Shown: positions 7,890 through 16,534, numbered from the stretch's first letter. The stretch is DNA of 64,000 bases from Gammaproteobacteria bacterium (GCA_022712915.1 JAFLJQ010000205.1:1-64000), one strand, 5' to 3'. Notes: a model not told the origin generated them from the letters alone. Program-made: numbers and translations.

Positions 7890-8008
7890 AAGCAGCTTGG
7901 TTCCCGCATATCCTCCCTGGCGGGTGATCAAACCCCGGTTTCCCCAAACCGGGAAAACTTAAGCCCTGTGCCTTCTCCCCCCCACACTCCTAGGCACGGG
8001 GTTTTTTT
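7890..8008 (+). ncRNA. Putative small RNA 5, divergent member next to engB
   Basis: The sequence differs from copies 1-4 but has the same plan. Hairpin 1 pairs CCCGC (7903-7907) with GCGGG (7920-7924) around a 12-base loop containing TCCTCCC. Hairpin 2 pairs CCCGGTTT (7934-7941) with AAACCGGG (7946-7953) around CCCC. The terminator pairs 7964-7972 with 7993-8001, has a long C-rich loop, and ends in a T-run at 8002-8008. The 5' end is uncertain: I see no GAACTT-N16-TCTTA here. By position and C-rich loops it is the best candidate for the ErsA/Spot 42-type resident RNA. Confidence 0.6.
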
Positions 8009-8241
8009 TATCTTTAAAAATATTCTTTTCACCATTCAAAATGTATCCAGAGTCTATGATAGCGGTTCTGCGTTGTGCTCGAATTCTCATATTTTTCAAT
8101 ACGGCAAGGTTTTAACTTTCTGCTCTCCTTACTTTATGCTGTATTTTATCTTCATGGAGGAAATGCTAAAGGGTTGTCTACAACAAGTCCTTGGGCGCAC
8201 ATTGGTTTGCTTCGTATAAAAAATCACTATTTCTAGATATA

Positions 8242-8526
8242 AGGACGTTTCTATAAATGCACTTTTCATCCAAGGGGCACAAGTCCGCGATAGCAGCGTC
8301 TATAAAACAAAATAACGTTGCGATCCCTTGTGCCCTTTGCGGTTTAGATCTTTAAAATGGATTAAATATTTAATGGGGCAGCAGCGATGTCATATACACT
8401 GAGGCTCCAGGATTCTGGCTCCATACTTCACCCAACCTCCTGCTCTGAATGTATGGAACAATCCTTGCCGTACCGTCGTGCGCGCTTCCTTGCTATCACG
8501 AAAAAACCACTATTTATAGAAGTGCC
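8242..8526 (-). mobile_element. MITE-like element, family 1, copy A (rearranged)
   Basis: It matches the element at 36912-37170 on the opposite strand: shared ends (TTCTATAAAT and CTATTTATAGAAGTGCC), shared GGGGCACAAGTCCGCGATAG and GGATTCTGGCTCCAT segments. Terminal inverted repeats are imperfect (AGGACGTTTCTATAAAT against GGCACTTCTATAAATAG). TATA on both sides (8238-8241 and 8527-8530) may be a target duplication. Bases about 8301-8381 are instead a piece of MITE family 2. It codes for nothing convincing and lies downstream of engB. Confidence 0.7.
8301..8381 (-). repeat. Fragment of MITE family 2 inside copy A of family 1
   Basis: Read on the minus strand, this starts CTGCCCCATTAAATATTTAA, continues with AAGATCTAAACCGCAAAG and ends in TCGCAACGTTATTTT. 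It matches the left 70 or so bases of the family 2 element at 42271-42545. Only this end is present. Confidence 0.65.
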
Positions 8527-8542
8527 TATATGATATACGCGC

Positions 8543-9172
8543 TTAAGTTTCTTTTTCATTTTTAGGGTTAATTTCTAACCAGTTGTCAATTATGGCTCGG
8601 GCTTCTTCTACGCCTGTCTTTTTTGTGGCTGAAAAGATCTGTAGACTGACATTTACCTGATCTGCCAAGGCATGTTTGACCTGCATTAAGGTGTTCAGTG
8701 CGGCAGCACGTTTTAACTTGTCAGCCTTGGTTAACAGGATATGCACGGGCATTTGAAAATGTTGGCACCAGCCTAGCATTTGATTATCAAAATCGGTTAA
8801 CGGATGACGGATATCCATCAATAGTATGAGGCCGCGTAAGGTTTTGCGCTGATTTAGATAGGTTTCCATGGCCTGCTGCCATTGTTGTTTAACCTTTAGA
8901 GGTACCTGTGCGTAGCCGTAGCCGGGTAAATCCACCAGCCGACGCTGCTCATCCAGCTGAAAAAAAATCAGGTGCTGGGTGCGGCCGGGGGTTTTACTGA
9001 CTCGTGCCAGGGCTTTTTGGCTGGTAATGGCGTTCAGGGCGCTGGATTTGCCTGCGTTGGAGCGCCCAGCGAAGGCTACCTCCATGCCGGAGTCGGCTGG
9101 GGCCAGCGAGGGTTGGGGCACACTGGTGAAAAATTCTGCACGTTGATAATAATTGATGGATTTAGTCGGCAT
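8543..9172 (-). CDS. engB: Ribosome biogenesis GTP-binding protein YihA/EngB
   Basis: A 209-residue TRAFAC-class GTPase needed for late 50S subunit assembly and cell division. The G1 loop is GRSNAGKS (36-43), G3 is DLPGYGYA (from residue 81) and G4 is TKAD (148-151). Length matches the family. It is convergent with polA and its small RNA array, an order conserved in gammaproteobacteria. The C-terminus is Lys/Glu-rich (NPKNEKET). Confidence 0.95.
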   Translation of the reverse strand: MPTKSINYYQRAEFFTSVPQPSLAPADSGMEVAFAGRSNAGKSSALNAITSQKALARVSKTPGRTQHLIFFQLDEQRRLVDLPGYGYAQVPLKVKQQWQQAMETYLNQRKTLRGLILLMDIRHPLTDFDNQMLGWCQHFQMPVHILLTKADKLKRAAALNTLMQVKHALADQVNVSLQIFSATKKTGVEEARAIIDNWLEINPKNEKET

Positions 9173-9326
9173 TATGAAATATTCTACTTGTTATTCTTGA
9201 CCCGCAGGGCGGCCCTTGGTATACAAAGGGCCGAGTGTTTTACTAGTTTTGGTAGTTCATCTTAGCATTTTATTCAAGGGTGTGATTGCTGGGCTATTTT
9301 GTTATTTACATTGGAGATTGAAAGAG

Positions 9327-9641
9327 ATGAAGAAATTGATGGTTGTAGCCTCTGCATTGATGGCTTTTGGTGCGGTAAATGTTCAGGCTGATGAGGGTAA
9401 AAAAACCTATCAGGCGGCTTGTTTTGCCTGCCATGGTATTGGTGCCGCTGGTGCGCCACTAGCGGGCAACAAAGCTGCATGGGAGCCTCGTATTGCCAAG
9501 GGTATACCTACATTAGAAAAGCATTCTCTTGAAGGCTTTAAGGGCAAAACAGGCTTCATGCCTCCCAAAGGTGGTCGTACTGATCTAAGTGATGATGCTG
9601 TAAAAGCAGCGGTTAAATACATGGTAAGTTTGGTTAAATGA
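9327..9641 (+). CDS. Cytochrome c5 family monohaem protein, copy 1
   Basis: A small periplasmic electron carrier. The ATG at 9327 is chosen because it begins a clean signal peptide (MKKLMVVASALM, cleavage after VQA near residue 21) and GGAG lies at 9312-9315. Haem attachment is CFACH at residues 32-36; the axial Met is probably M78 in GFMPPKGG. Mature length is about 83 residues, typical of class I c5 cytochromes. It is the first of two tandem copies and lies upstream of cytochrome c4 and the System II maturation genes. Confidence 0.9.
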   Translation: MKKLMVVASALMAFGAVNVQADEGKKTYQAACFACHGIGAAGAPLAGNKAAWEPRIAKGIPTLEKHSLEGFKGKTGFMPPKGGRTDLSDDAVKAAVKYMVSLVK

Positions 9642-9751
9642 TGTTTTAAAGAACTAAGTGTTTTATTTATTTCAAGAGTACATCTTAGCGTTATATTCTA
9701 AGGCTATGGTTACTGGGATATTTCGTAATTTATTATGGGAGAATTAGAAAC

Positions 9752-10066
9752 ATGAAGAAACTGATGGTTGTAGCCTCCGCGTTAATGGTTTTGGGGGCGG
9801 TAAATGTTCAGGCAGATGAAGGTGAAAAGACCTATAAAGCGGCTTGTTTTGTTTGCCACGATGCTGGTATCGCAGGATCCCCGAAAATAGATGATAAAGC
9901 GGCATGGGCACCGCGTATTGCTCAGGGTTTGAGTAAGTTAGAGGAACATGCCATTAAAGGTTTCAAGGGCAAGACCGGTGTTATGCCTCCCAAGGGTGGC
10001 CGTGTAGATTTGAGTGATGATGTTGTGAAAGCGGCAGTTAAATATATGGTAGATCGTGTCAAATGA
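9752..10066 (+). CDS. Cytochrome c5 family monohaem protein, copy 2
   Basis: A tandem paralogue of the preceding gene, with almost the same signal peptide, CFVCH at residues 32-36 and Met 78 in the same place. The haem-proximal region differs (HDAGIAGSPKIDD against HGIGAAGAPLAGN), so redox partners or potential may differ. A GGGAG site precedes the ATG. About 70 bases upstream also resemble those of copy 1 (CATCTTAGC and following), so the duplicated unit is roughly 425 bp and included regulatory DNA. Its TGA overlaps the start of the c4 gene. Confidence 0.9.
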   Translation: MKKLMVVASALMVLGAVNVQADEGEKTYKAACFVCHDAGIAGSPKIDDKAAWAPRIAQGLSKLEEHAIKGFKGKTGVMPPKGGRVDLSDDVVKAAVKYMVDRVK

Positions 10067-10668
10067 AATGTCATATAGGTATTGTCTTAAGTCTCGCGCT
10101 GCTAGTTGCTGTGCCGGTTCAGGCAGCAGGTAATGCCGCTGAAGGTGAGAAAAAATCCGGTGTTTGTATAGCTTGCCACGGTCCAAACGGTAATAGTCTT
10201 AATCCCATTTGGCCAAAACTGGCTGGTCAGGGGGAATATTATATGGTGAAGCAACTGGCTGACTTTAAATCCGGTGCCCGTAAAGACCCGCTTATGGGTG
10301 CTCAGGCTGTTGGCTTGAGTCCACAGGATATGGCTAATCTGGCTGCGTACTTTTCAAAGCAGACCATCAGCCCCGGCACTACTGATAACGATAAACTGAC
10401 TTTGGGTCAGAGAATTTATCGTGGTGGTAACAAGGAGAAGGGAATTGTGGCCTGTCTCAGTTGCCACGGTCCGACGGGGGCGGGTAATCCTGCGGCTAAA
10501 TTCCCGGCCATAGGTAGCCAGCAATCAGCTTATACCGTCAAAGCTATGAAGGATTTTCGTAGTGGTGCGCGCAGCAATGATCAAAATAAGATCATGCGTG
10601 ATATTGCTAGTCGGATGAACGATAAGGAAATTGAGGCCGTTGCCTCGTATGTTGCCGGTTTGCACTGA
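10063..10668 (+). CDS. Dihaem cytochrome c4
   Basis: A periplasmic dihaem electron carrier, typically feeding terminal oxidases. It has a signal peptide (cleavage near VQA, residue 21) and two homologous halves with CIACHG (35-39) and CLSCHG (131-135). Axial Met candidates are in DPLMGAQA and NKIMRDIA. Length (201) is normal. The ATG overlaps the stop of the upstream c5 gene in ATGA, which implies translational coupling. A strong terminator follows. Confidence 0.95.
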   Translation: MKCHIGIVLSLALLVAVPVQAAGNAAEGEKKSGVCIACHGPNGNSLNPIWPKLAGQGEYYMVKQLADFKSGARKDPLMGAQAVGLSPQDMANLAAYFSKQTISPGTTDNDKLTLGQRIYRGGNKEKGIVACLSCHGPTGAGNPAAKFPAIGSQQSAYTVKAMKDFRSGARSNDQNKIMRDIASRMNDKEIEAVASYVAGLH

Positions 10669-10691
10669 TTCTAGCTGCAAGTCAACAACTC

Positions 10692-10724
10692 AAAGGGTGG
10701 TTTTTTAACCACCCTTTTTTATTT
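10692..10724 (+). terminator. Intrinsic terminator after cytochrome c4
   Basis: AAAGGGTGGTT pairs with AACCACCCTTT around a short T loop, followed by T residues. It ends the c5-c5-c4 unit and separates it from resB. Confidence 0.85.
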
Positions 10725-10792
10725 TAAAATTGCGAAAATCGTGAAGGATTAATGCATCGGTATTAGCCAATCGACGTTATGCTAGACAGCAC

Positions 10793-12679
10793 ATGAGCCG
10801 ATTACTGCATAACCATCAACTTCGTTTTTTACTTCTGCGTTGCAGTTCACTACAACTGGCCACTATTTTATTAACAGCCTTGGTTGTGGTTGTGGCTAGT
10901 TTCGTCTTTAAACAGGCCGAACCAGGTTGGCTGATTTTACTTAGTGGCTTGCTCGCCGGGGCTATGCTGTGTGTCTTGTGGCGTGTTGGCCCGTTGATGT
11001 GGCGCGATCTGACGCATTACCGGAATCTGAAGCATACTTCGCGTATACAGTCTATGCACCATTATGTGACCTGGCGTTTTAATCAGGCACCGCAAAAGCT
11101 GATCGAACATTGCTGTGATGCATTGGTTGAACAGCAGTACGTTATTAAGCAAACACAACAAGAAAGTTTGACGCTGTTAACGGCCATGCGGGGTCGATTG
11201 AATCGTCTGGGTTTTATCTTGATTCATGGGGCAGGCTTGTTGATTTTATTGGGGGCCTTTCTTGATAGTGATTTGAGGTTGCGATATCAAATTAGTACGG
11301 GTCAATTGATAACAGAAAGCCGTTCGATTCCGCTCAATGACATGGCAGAGCATAGTCGTATCGGATCTCGTTCAGTGATTGCCTTTCAGGGTAATGAACA
11401 ATTGCTCAGTGGGCAGACAACGGATGAAGTGCGAGTGATCACGAGGGAAGGTGTATTAACCAAGCACTTGCCATTTGCGGTCGCTATTCTTGGCGTAGAG
11501 TTGGATGCCAGGCAGTTCTTGCAGGAGCATAATTTTCTGACACGTATTGCCGTGCTCGATCCTCATCTTGATGAACCGGTAAGAGCTGTTTTGGGCAATA
11601 ACCGATCATTTCATTATCGAGGATTGGATTATTATCAACAGTCTGTTATGGATGGTGGCAGTGATTTAACAGTTGCTATGTGGCCATTGTCCCATTCACG
11701 ATCTACTCCCTTGATGTTTCGTACCCAAGTTGGAAAGGAACGTCAACTGCAAACCCGGCAAGGGACGATTAATATTCTGTTTTCTGATCTAAAGCCACGT
11801 AACGTCATGTCTATACAGGCCGAGAGCACGGTTGTATCGGAATATAAAAACATAGGCCCGAGTCTTTTTTATACTATAAATGATGAAGCGGGCATTAAGC
11901 ATGAATTTGTTAATTACATGCTGCCTGTTTTACAGGATGACCGTTATTTTTATATTAGTGGTGTCAGAAGTCATAGTGAAGAAGCCTTCCGTTTTATACA
12001 TTTGCCTGTCGATCGAGATGGTGGCTTGAAGCTTTTTTTTAAATTGCATGCAGCATTATATGAGCAGCCAAAGATTGATAAAGCTATCAATAAAGTGTTA
12101 TTTGATGCTGGTAAGATAGATGACACAGTAGAGCGTGATAAGTTTAAAGATACTCTGTTAGAACTGATTGGATTATTTAGACAAGGCGGTTTTCAGGCAG
12201 TGAATCAGAATATTGAAACGCGGGTTGAACAGATAAATTATCAGCAAAGCATGCAATTGTCACATAAGCTGGTACGAAGCATGGTTTATGCCCTGTATAG
12301 AGAGATGATTAATACGCAAAATATAGATGAAAAAGATATTTTGTTTTTTGAAGATGCCATGCCGGTATTGGCCAGGCGAGCTGAAGTAGGTATGCCTTTA
12401 TATATTCAGTTACAGGATATGGTATATAAACCTGTCGTTAATTTGCTAGTCAGCTATAAACCGGGTGAGTCTCTGTTTTTTACTGGCTGGATAATGCTGT
12501 TGCTTGGCCTGTTGGCTCGTTTCTATATTTGTCATCGTCGTATCTGGGTGATATTGAAAACAGAAGATGGAGTCACGACGGTGAGTATTACGGGTATGGG
12601 GCACCGGCAGGGACTATATTTTTCTCGTGAGTTTAATAATCTGCTTACCCAATTACGTAAAACATTGAACTCATGTTAA
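10793..12679 (+). CDS. resB: System II cytochrome c biogenesis protein ResB (Ccs1)
   Basis: Inner-membrane haem lyase subunit that with CcsA attaches haem to apocytochromes in the periplasm. It shows three N-terminal membrane segments (about 18-38, 44-64, 135-152, the third carrying the conserved His in FILIHGAGLL), a large periplasmic domain of about 400 residues, and a final segment near residue 565 (SLFFTGWIMLLLGLLARFY). Length of 628 is typical. It overlaps ccsA by seven bases. The cytochromes encoded just upstream are obvious clients. Confidence 0.9.
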   Translation: MSRLLHNHQLRFLLLRCSSLQLATILLTALVVVVASFVFKQAEPGWLILLSGLLAGAMLCVLWRVGPLMWRDLTHYRNLKHTSRIQSMHHYVTWRFNQAPQKLIEHCCDALVEQQYVIKQTQQESLTLLTAMRGRLNRLGFILIHGAGLLILLGAFLDSDLRLRYQISTGQLITESRSIPLNDMAEHSRIGSRSVIAFQGNEQLLSGQTTDEVRVITREGVLTKHLPFAVAILGVELDARQFLQEHNFLTRIAVLDPHLDEPVRAVLGNNRSFHYRGLDYYQQSVMDGGSDLTVAMWPLSHSRSTPLMFRTQVGKERQLQTRQGTINILFSDLKPRNVMSIQAESTVVSEYKNIGPSLFYTINDEAGIKHEFVNYMLPVLQDDRYFYISGVRSHSEEAFRFIHLPVDRDGGLKLFFKLHAALYEQPKIDKAINKVLFDAGKIDDTVERDKFKDTLLELIGLFRQGGFQAVNQNIETRVEQINYQQSMQLSHKLVRSMVYALYREMINTQNIDEKDILFFEDAMPVLARRAEVGMPLYIQLQDMVYKPVVNLLVSYKPGESLFFTGWIMLLLGLLARFYICHRRIWVILKTEDGVTTVSITGMGHRQGLYFSREFNNLLTQLRKTLNSC

Positions 12680-13827
12680 ATAGCAAAAATCCGATAGTCT
12701 TGTTCAAACAAATTAATATGTTTGCCAGGGACTATTGTCAAAAAAAAGGAGGCGACTTCAGCCGTAAATTATGGTTTGGTTTTATGTGCATGTTGACCTT
12801 GGCGGCATTCATTATTGCCTGGTCAGGTTTAAATATATTAACTGGCATGAGCCTATTGGTTCTCATGATCATATTAGGATGGACAGCTCGGCAATGGTTG
12901 GCTATGCAGAACAGTGTGGTGATGGTCGTGCTGTTGTTAGTTGTAGCCATATTGACAAAAACAACCAGTTTGTTAATGGGTTTTATGCTGCCTATCATGA
13001 GTCTGTTGCTATTGGCTTGCTTGTCTGTGGCCGTGATGCTCGATCTGGATAAAAAGGGATTTGCAAAAAAACATGTCAGTTATCTAGCCTGGTCGGTGAT
13101 AGTCAGCGGTGTCTTGCTTGTTATGCTTCGTTGGCCAGCAAGGCAATCTGCGGGTGTGTATTACGCAAGCTTGCCTTTATCGAGCGTAGATGATTTTCTG
13201 ATTTTGTCCGTGTCGGTAATGGTATTTCTATATCTCTTGTTTCAGCGCACACATGCCCGCATTCATGGTTCATTTCTTGGACTTGTCCCTGCGGTAGTCA
13301 TGGGGTTTTATCTTGCGGTTAATACCCCGAGCCATGATATACCACAGCAGATTTTACCTGATGCGGTACTGGAACATGGTCTGCTGCTTATTCATGTTCC
13401 TGCCATGCTGATTGCTTTTGCGCTGATGGTCAATGGTGTTGGTTTTGCCTTGCTGCGTTTGTTGACGGATACTGCATGGCTTAGGGCTCGGCAGAATATG
13501 GATATTCTGGAAACAGTGCAAACTGGCCTGGAAGATTATCTTTATCGTATGCTGGCTTTGGCAATTGTCTTAATGGGCGTGGGGTTACTGACAGGGATGA
13601 TTTGGTCCAGTTTGGTGTGGGGTCATTACTGGTATAGTGATGCAAAGCAATCACTGAGTCTGGCAGTTTGGCTTTATTATTTGGCGGGTCTGCATCTGCG
13701 AATGCAAAGGGGGATGCAAATGCGGCCTTTTGCCTGGTGGTGTCTTGCGGGCCTGCCTTTGTTGTTGATGAGTTTTATTGGAACCAATTGGTGGTCTCAG
13801 GGTCTTCATAGTTTTGGAAGTGTGTAA
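12673..13827 (+). CDS. ccsA: System II cytochrome c biogenesis protein CcsA-like, with degenerate WWD-type segment
   Basis: A polytopic membrane protein (384 residues, about eight or more segments) paired with ResB. It keeps the family His in LLIHVPAMLIAFALM, the C-terminal TNWWSQGLHSFG, and a tail rich in His/Arg (LHLRMQRG). The tryptophan-rich haem-handling segment is unusual: WGHYWYSDAKQS replaces the usual WGxYWxWDPKE, so the second Trp, Pro and Glu are lost. The protein may still be functional with ResB; the deviation is seen directly. Likely co-transcribed with resB (overlap). Confidence 0.85.
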   Translation: MLNSKNPIVLFKQINMFARDYCQKKGGDFSRKLWFGFMCMLTLAAFIIAWSGLNILTGMSLLVLMIILGWTARQWLAMQNSVVMVVLLLVVAILTKTTSLLMGFMLPIMSLLLLACLSVAVMLDLDKKGFAKKHVSYLAWSVIVSGVLLVMLRWPARQSAGVYYASLPLSSVDDFLILSVSVMVFLYLLFQRTHARIHGSFLGLVPAVVMGFYLAVNTPSHDIPQQILPDAVLEHGLLLIHVPAMLIAFALMVNGVGFALLRLLTDTAWLRARQNMDILETVQTGLEDYLYRMLALAIVLMGVGLLTGMIWSSLVWGHYWYSDAKQSLSLAVWLYYLAGLHLRMQRGMQMRPFAWWCLAGLPLLLMSFIGTNWWSQGLHSFGSV

Positions 13828-14075
13828 TATTTTTGTGAGGCTGTGTTGTTATGGTTTAAAGGCCATCTTCAAAATGCATTTTTTACCCTTCAAGGGTACT
13901 GGGGCATATGATAGCCGTGTTTGTTTGAATTTTTATGCATGTCATATACACTACGATTCTGTGCATGGGGCTTGCTTTCAGGAAAATGTGACTATTTTTA
14001 GATGTCCCCTTAAATCGCTTGCCTTGCGGATAATTCTTTTTTACCCTCAATCTGATTTTGACAGGAGAAATAAGT

Positions 14076-14702
14076 ATGCTTGGTTTACGCCAACTAACTA
14101 TCGTAATCATGACATTAATTGCAACAGGAGTTGCTACAGCCAAGGACTTTAAGGAAGGTGTTGAGTATGTACGCATTACACCATCCGTAGCCACGACCAC
14201 AAGTAACAAGGTTGAGGTCGTGGAAATGTTCTGGTATGGCTGCCCACACTGCTTTCAGTTTGAGTCTTATATAAAAAAATGGTTGAAGAAAAAACCGCAG
14301 AATGTTGAATTTGTACGTATCCCGGCGACGTTTAATCCGCTCTGGAAGCTTCATGCTCGGGCGTATTACACGGCTGAAGTGCTGGGTGTCATCAAAAAAG
14401 TACATGAACCTATCTTTGAGACCTTTCATCTGCAGAAAAATAAGCTCGATTCGAAAAAGGCTTTGCGTAAATTATTTGTCGAACTCGGTGTAAAGGGCAG
14501 TGACTTTGATGATGTGTTCCATTCCTTTTCGGTTGAAACCAAACTGGCCAGGGCGATTGATTTGACACAACGTTATGGTATCCGTGGTGTGCCATCAATG
14601 ATCGTCAATGGTAAATACCGGACATCTAGTAAACTTTCAAGTAATGCCGAGGTGCTGGAAGTGGTTAATTATCTGGTACGCAAGGAAAGTAAAAAACGTT
14701 AG
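14076..14702 (+). CDS. dsbA: Thiol:disulfide interchange protein DsbA
   Basis: Periplasmic oxidase that forms disulfides in exported proteins. ATG 14076 is preferred over TTG 14058 because ACAGGAGAA lies directly between them. A signal peptide (residues 1-about 22, ending ATA) precedes the thioredoxin-like domain with the active site FWYGCPHCFQFE and the cis-Pro loop RGVPSMIVNG. Length (208) is typical. Position after the cytochrome and ccs genes is conserved in gammaproteobacteria. Confidence 0.93.
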   Translation: MLGLRQLTIVIMTLIATGVATAKDFKEGVEYVRITPSVATTTSNKVEVVEMFWYGCPHCFQFESYIKKWLKKKPQNVEFVRIPATFNPLWKLHARAYYTAEVLGVIKKVHEPIFETFHLQKNKLDSKKALRKLFVELGVKGSDFDDVFHSFSVETKLARAIDLTQRYGIRGVPSMIVNGKYRTSSKLSSNAEVLEVVNYLVRKESKKR

Positions 14703-14902
14703 GGGACTTCTTTAGGAATGTACTTTTTGACATCAAGGGGCTCTGAGATACATGATCGCGGCGTTAACGCCGTGTTTAAGTTTTTATGTATTTTATATAC
14801 ATGGCGTTTCGCGGTTTTGGCTCTTGCATCCATGCGATCGTGTGGGCAGTGTTTTCTTGTTATCATAAAAGCGGTATCCAAAAATAGTGATGGGCAGGCA
14901 AG

Positions 14903-16534
14903 TTGAAAGCCGCAGTATTATTTGTAAAATGTTTGGAAAATGAAGGTGTGGAATTCATTTTTGGTATTCCTGGTGAAGAAAACCTGGATGTTATGGATGC
15001 CTTGCTGGATTCGCCTATTCGCTTTATTACCACACGCCATGAACAGGGTGCGGCCTTCATGGCGGATGTATATGGTCGGTTGACTGGTCGGGCAGGTGTC
15101 TGTCTTGCCACTCTGGGTCCAGGGGCGACCAACCTAATTACCGGTGTGGCTGATGCCAATATGGATCATGCTCCTGTGGTTGCGATTGCCGGGCAGGCCA
15201 GTACTCATCGTTTACATAAAGAATCCCATCAGGTGCTGGATCTGGAGAAAATTTTTCAACCCATTACTAAATATTCTTCCCGTTTACTGGAACCGGATAT
15301 TATCCCCGAAGTGGTGCGCAAGGCCTTTAAGTTAGCGCAGACTGAAAAGAGCGGTGCCTGTTTTATTGAGTTCCCAGAAAATATTGCCGGCATGGAGATC
15401 GATTCTGAACCCTTGGGTGTACGGGTGCCGATGATGCCGGAACCCGCCATGATTTGTGTGGAACGGGCAGCCGAGATGATCTCTAATGCCCGCAATCCTA
15501 TGATCATGGCCGGTAACGGTGTGGTGCGTGGCAAGGCTTGGCAACAACTGACGGACTTTGCAGAGAAACTGAATATCCCGGTGGCCAACACCTTCATGGC
15601 CAAGGGGGTGATTCCATTTAAGCACCCTATGGCATTGGGAACTGCTGGTTTGCAGTCCAATGATTATGTTAGTTGTGGTTTTAATAAGGCTGATGTGATT
15701 GTTTGTGTTGGTTTTGATCTGGTGGAATATCATCCGTATCTTTGGCACCCCACCCGGGATCGCACCCTGATCCATATTGATCAATCTCCAGCCGAGGTTG
15801 ATGCCTATTACTCTGCTCAAGTCGGTGTCAACGGTGATATAAAACACAGTCTGTTGCGTATTATGGAACTGGCTACTCCTCATAGTGGTAATACTATGCG
15901 ACCTTTGCGTGAGGCCCTGATCAAGGAGGTGAATCAACACAAGGATGATATTGTCGTGCCTGTGAAGCCACAAAAAATCATTTGGGATCTGCGTACGGCG
16001 ATGGAGGTGGAAGACATTGCTATCTCGGATGTGGGGGCGCATAAGATGTGGATGGCACGCATGTTTCGCTGCGAATATCCTAATACTTGCATCATCTCGA
16101 ATGGTTTTGCCAGTATGGGTATCGCCGTTCCCGGGGCCATTGCCGCCAAACTGGCTTACCCGGAGCGCAAGGTTGTTGCTGTTACGGGTGATGCCGGTTT
16201 TATGATGAACTCTCAGGAGATCGAAACGGCCATGCGTTTAAATATGCCCATTGTGATTCTGATCTGGAATGATGGTGGTTATGGTTTGATAGAATGGAAA
16301 CAAATGAACCAGTTTGGCCGTAAGTCCCATGTTGATTTTGGTAATCCCGATTTTGTGAAATATGCCGAATCCTTTGGTGCTAAGGGCTATCGTATTGAAA
16401 AAGGTAATGATTTATTACCTACACTGAAGACGGCGTTGGCCGATAATGTAGTTAGCATCATAGATTGCCCGGTGGATTACAGTGAGAATATCAAGCTGAC
16501 CAATAAATTGGGTGAGATGGTGTGCCCGGTCTGA
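14903..16534 (+). CDS. Thiamine diphosphate enzyme, acetolactate synthase-like
   Basis: A 543-residue ThDP-dependent enzyme of the acetolactate synthase/pyruvate oxidase superfamily. The start is TTG 14903 (weak GGGCAGG upstream). The N-terminal domain has FGIPGEENLDV with the catalytic Glu and LATLGPGATNL; the C-terminal domain has the ThDP/Mg motif GDAGFMMNSQEIETA ending in NDGGYG. No regulatory small subunit gene is adjacent, which fits a catabolic-type or stand-alone enzyme. Exact substrate (pyruvate condensation or another 2-oxo acid reaction) cannot be fixed from sequence alone. Confidence 0.85.
   Translation: MKAAVLFVKCLENEGVEFIFGIPGEENLDVMDALLDSPIRFITTRHEQGAAFMADVYGRLTGRAGVCLATLGPGATNLITGVADANMDHAPVVAIAGQASTHRLHKESHQVLDLEKIFQPITKYSSRLLEPDIIPEVVRKAFKLAQTEKSGACFIEFPENIAGMEIDSEPLGVRVPMMPEPAMICVERAAEMISNARNPMIMAGNGVVRGKAWQQLTDFAEKLNIPVANTFMAKGVIPFKHPMALGTAGLQSNDYVSCGFNKADVIVCVGFDLVEYHPYLWHPTRDRTLIHIDQSPAEVDAYYSAQVGVNGDIKHSLLRIMELATPHSGNTMRPLREALIKEVNQHKDDIVVPVKPQKIIWDLRTAMEVEDIAISDVGAHKMWMARMFRCEYPNTCIISNGFASMGIAVPGAIAAKLAYPERKVVAVTGDAGFMMNSQEIETAMRLNMPIVILIWNDGGYGLIEWKQMNQFGRKSHVDFGNPDFVKYAESFGAKGYRIEKGNDLLPTLKTALADNVVSIIDCPVDYSENIKLTNKLGEMVCPV

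Noticed and set aside
6553-8008. Direct homologue of Spot 42 RNA
   Set aside because: Location agrees, but I see no sequence match to the Spot 42 conserved regions; only positional equivalence is claimed.
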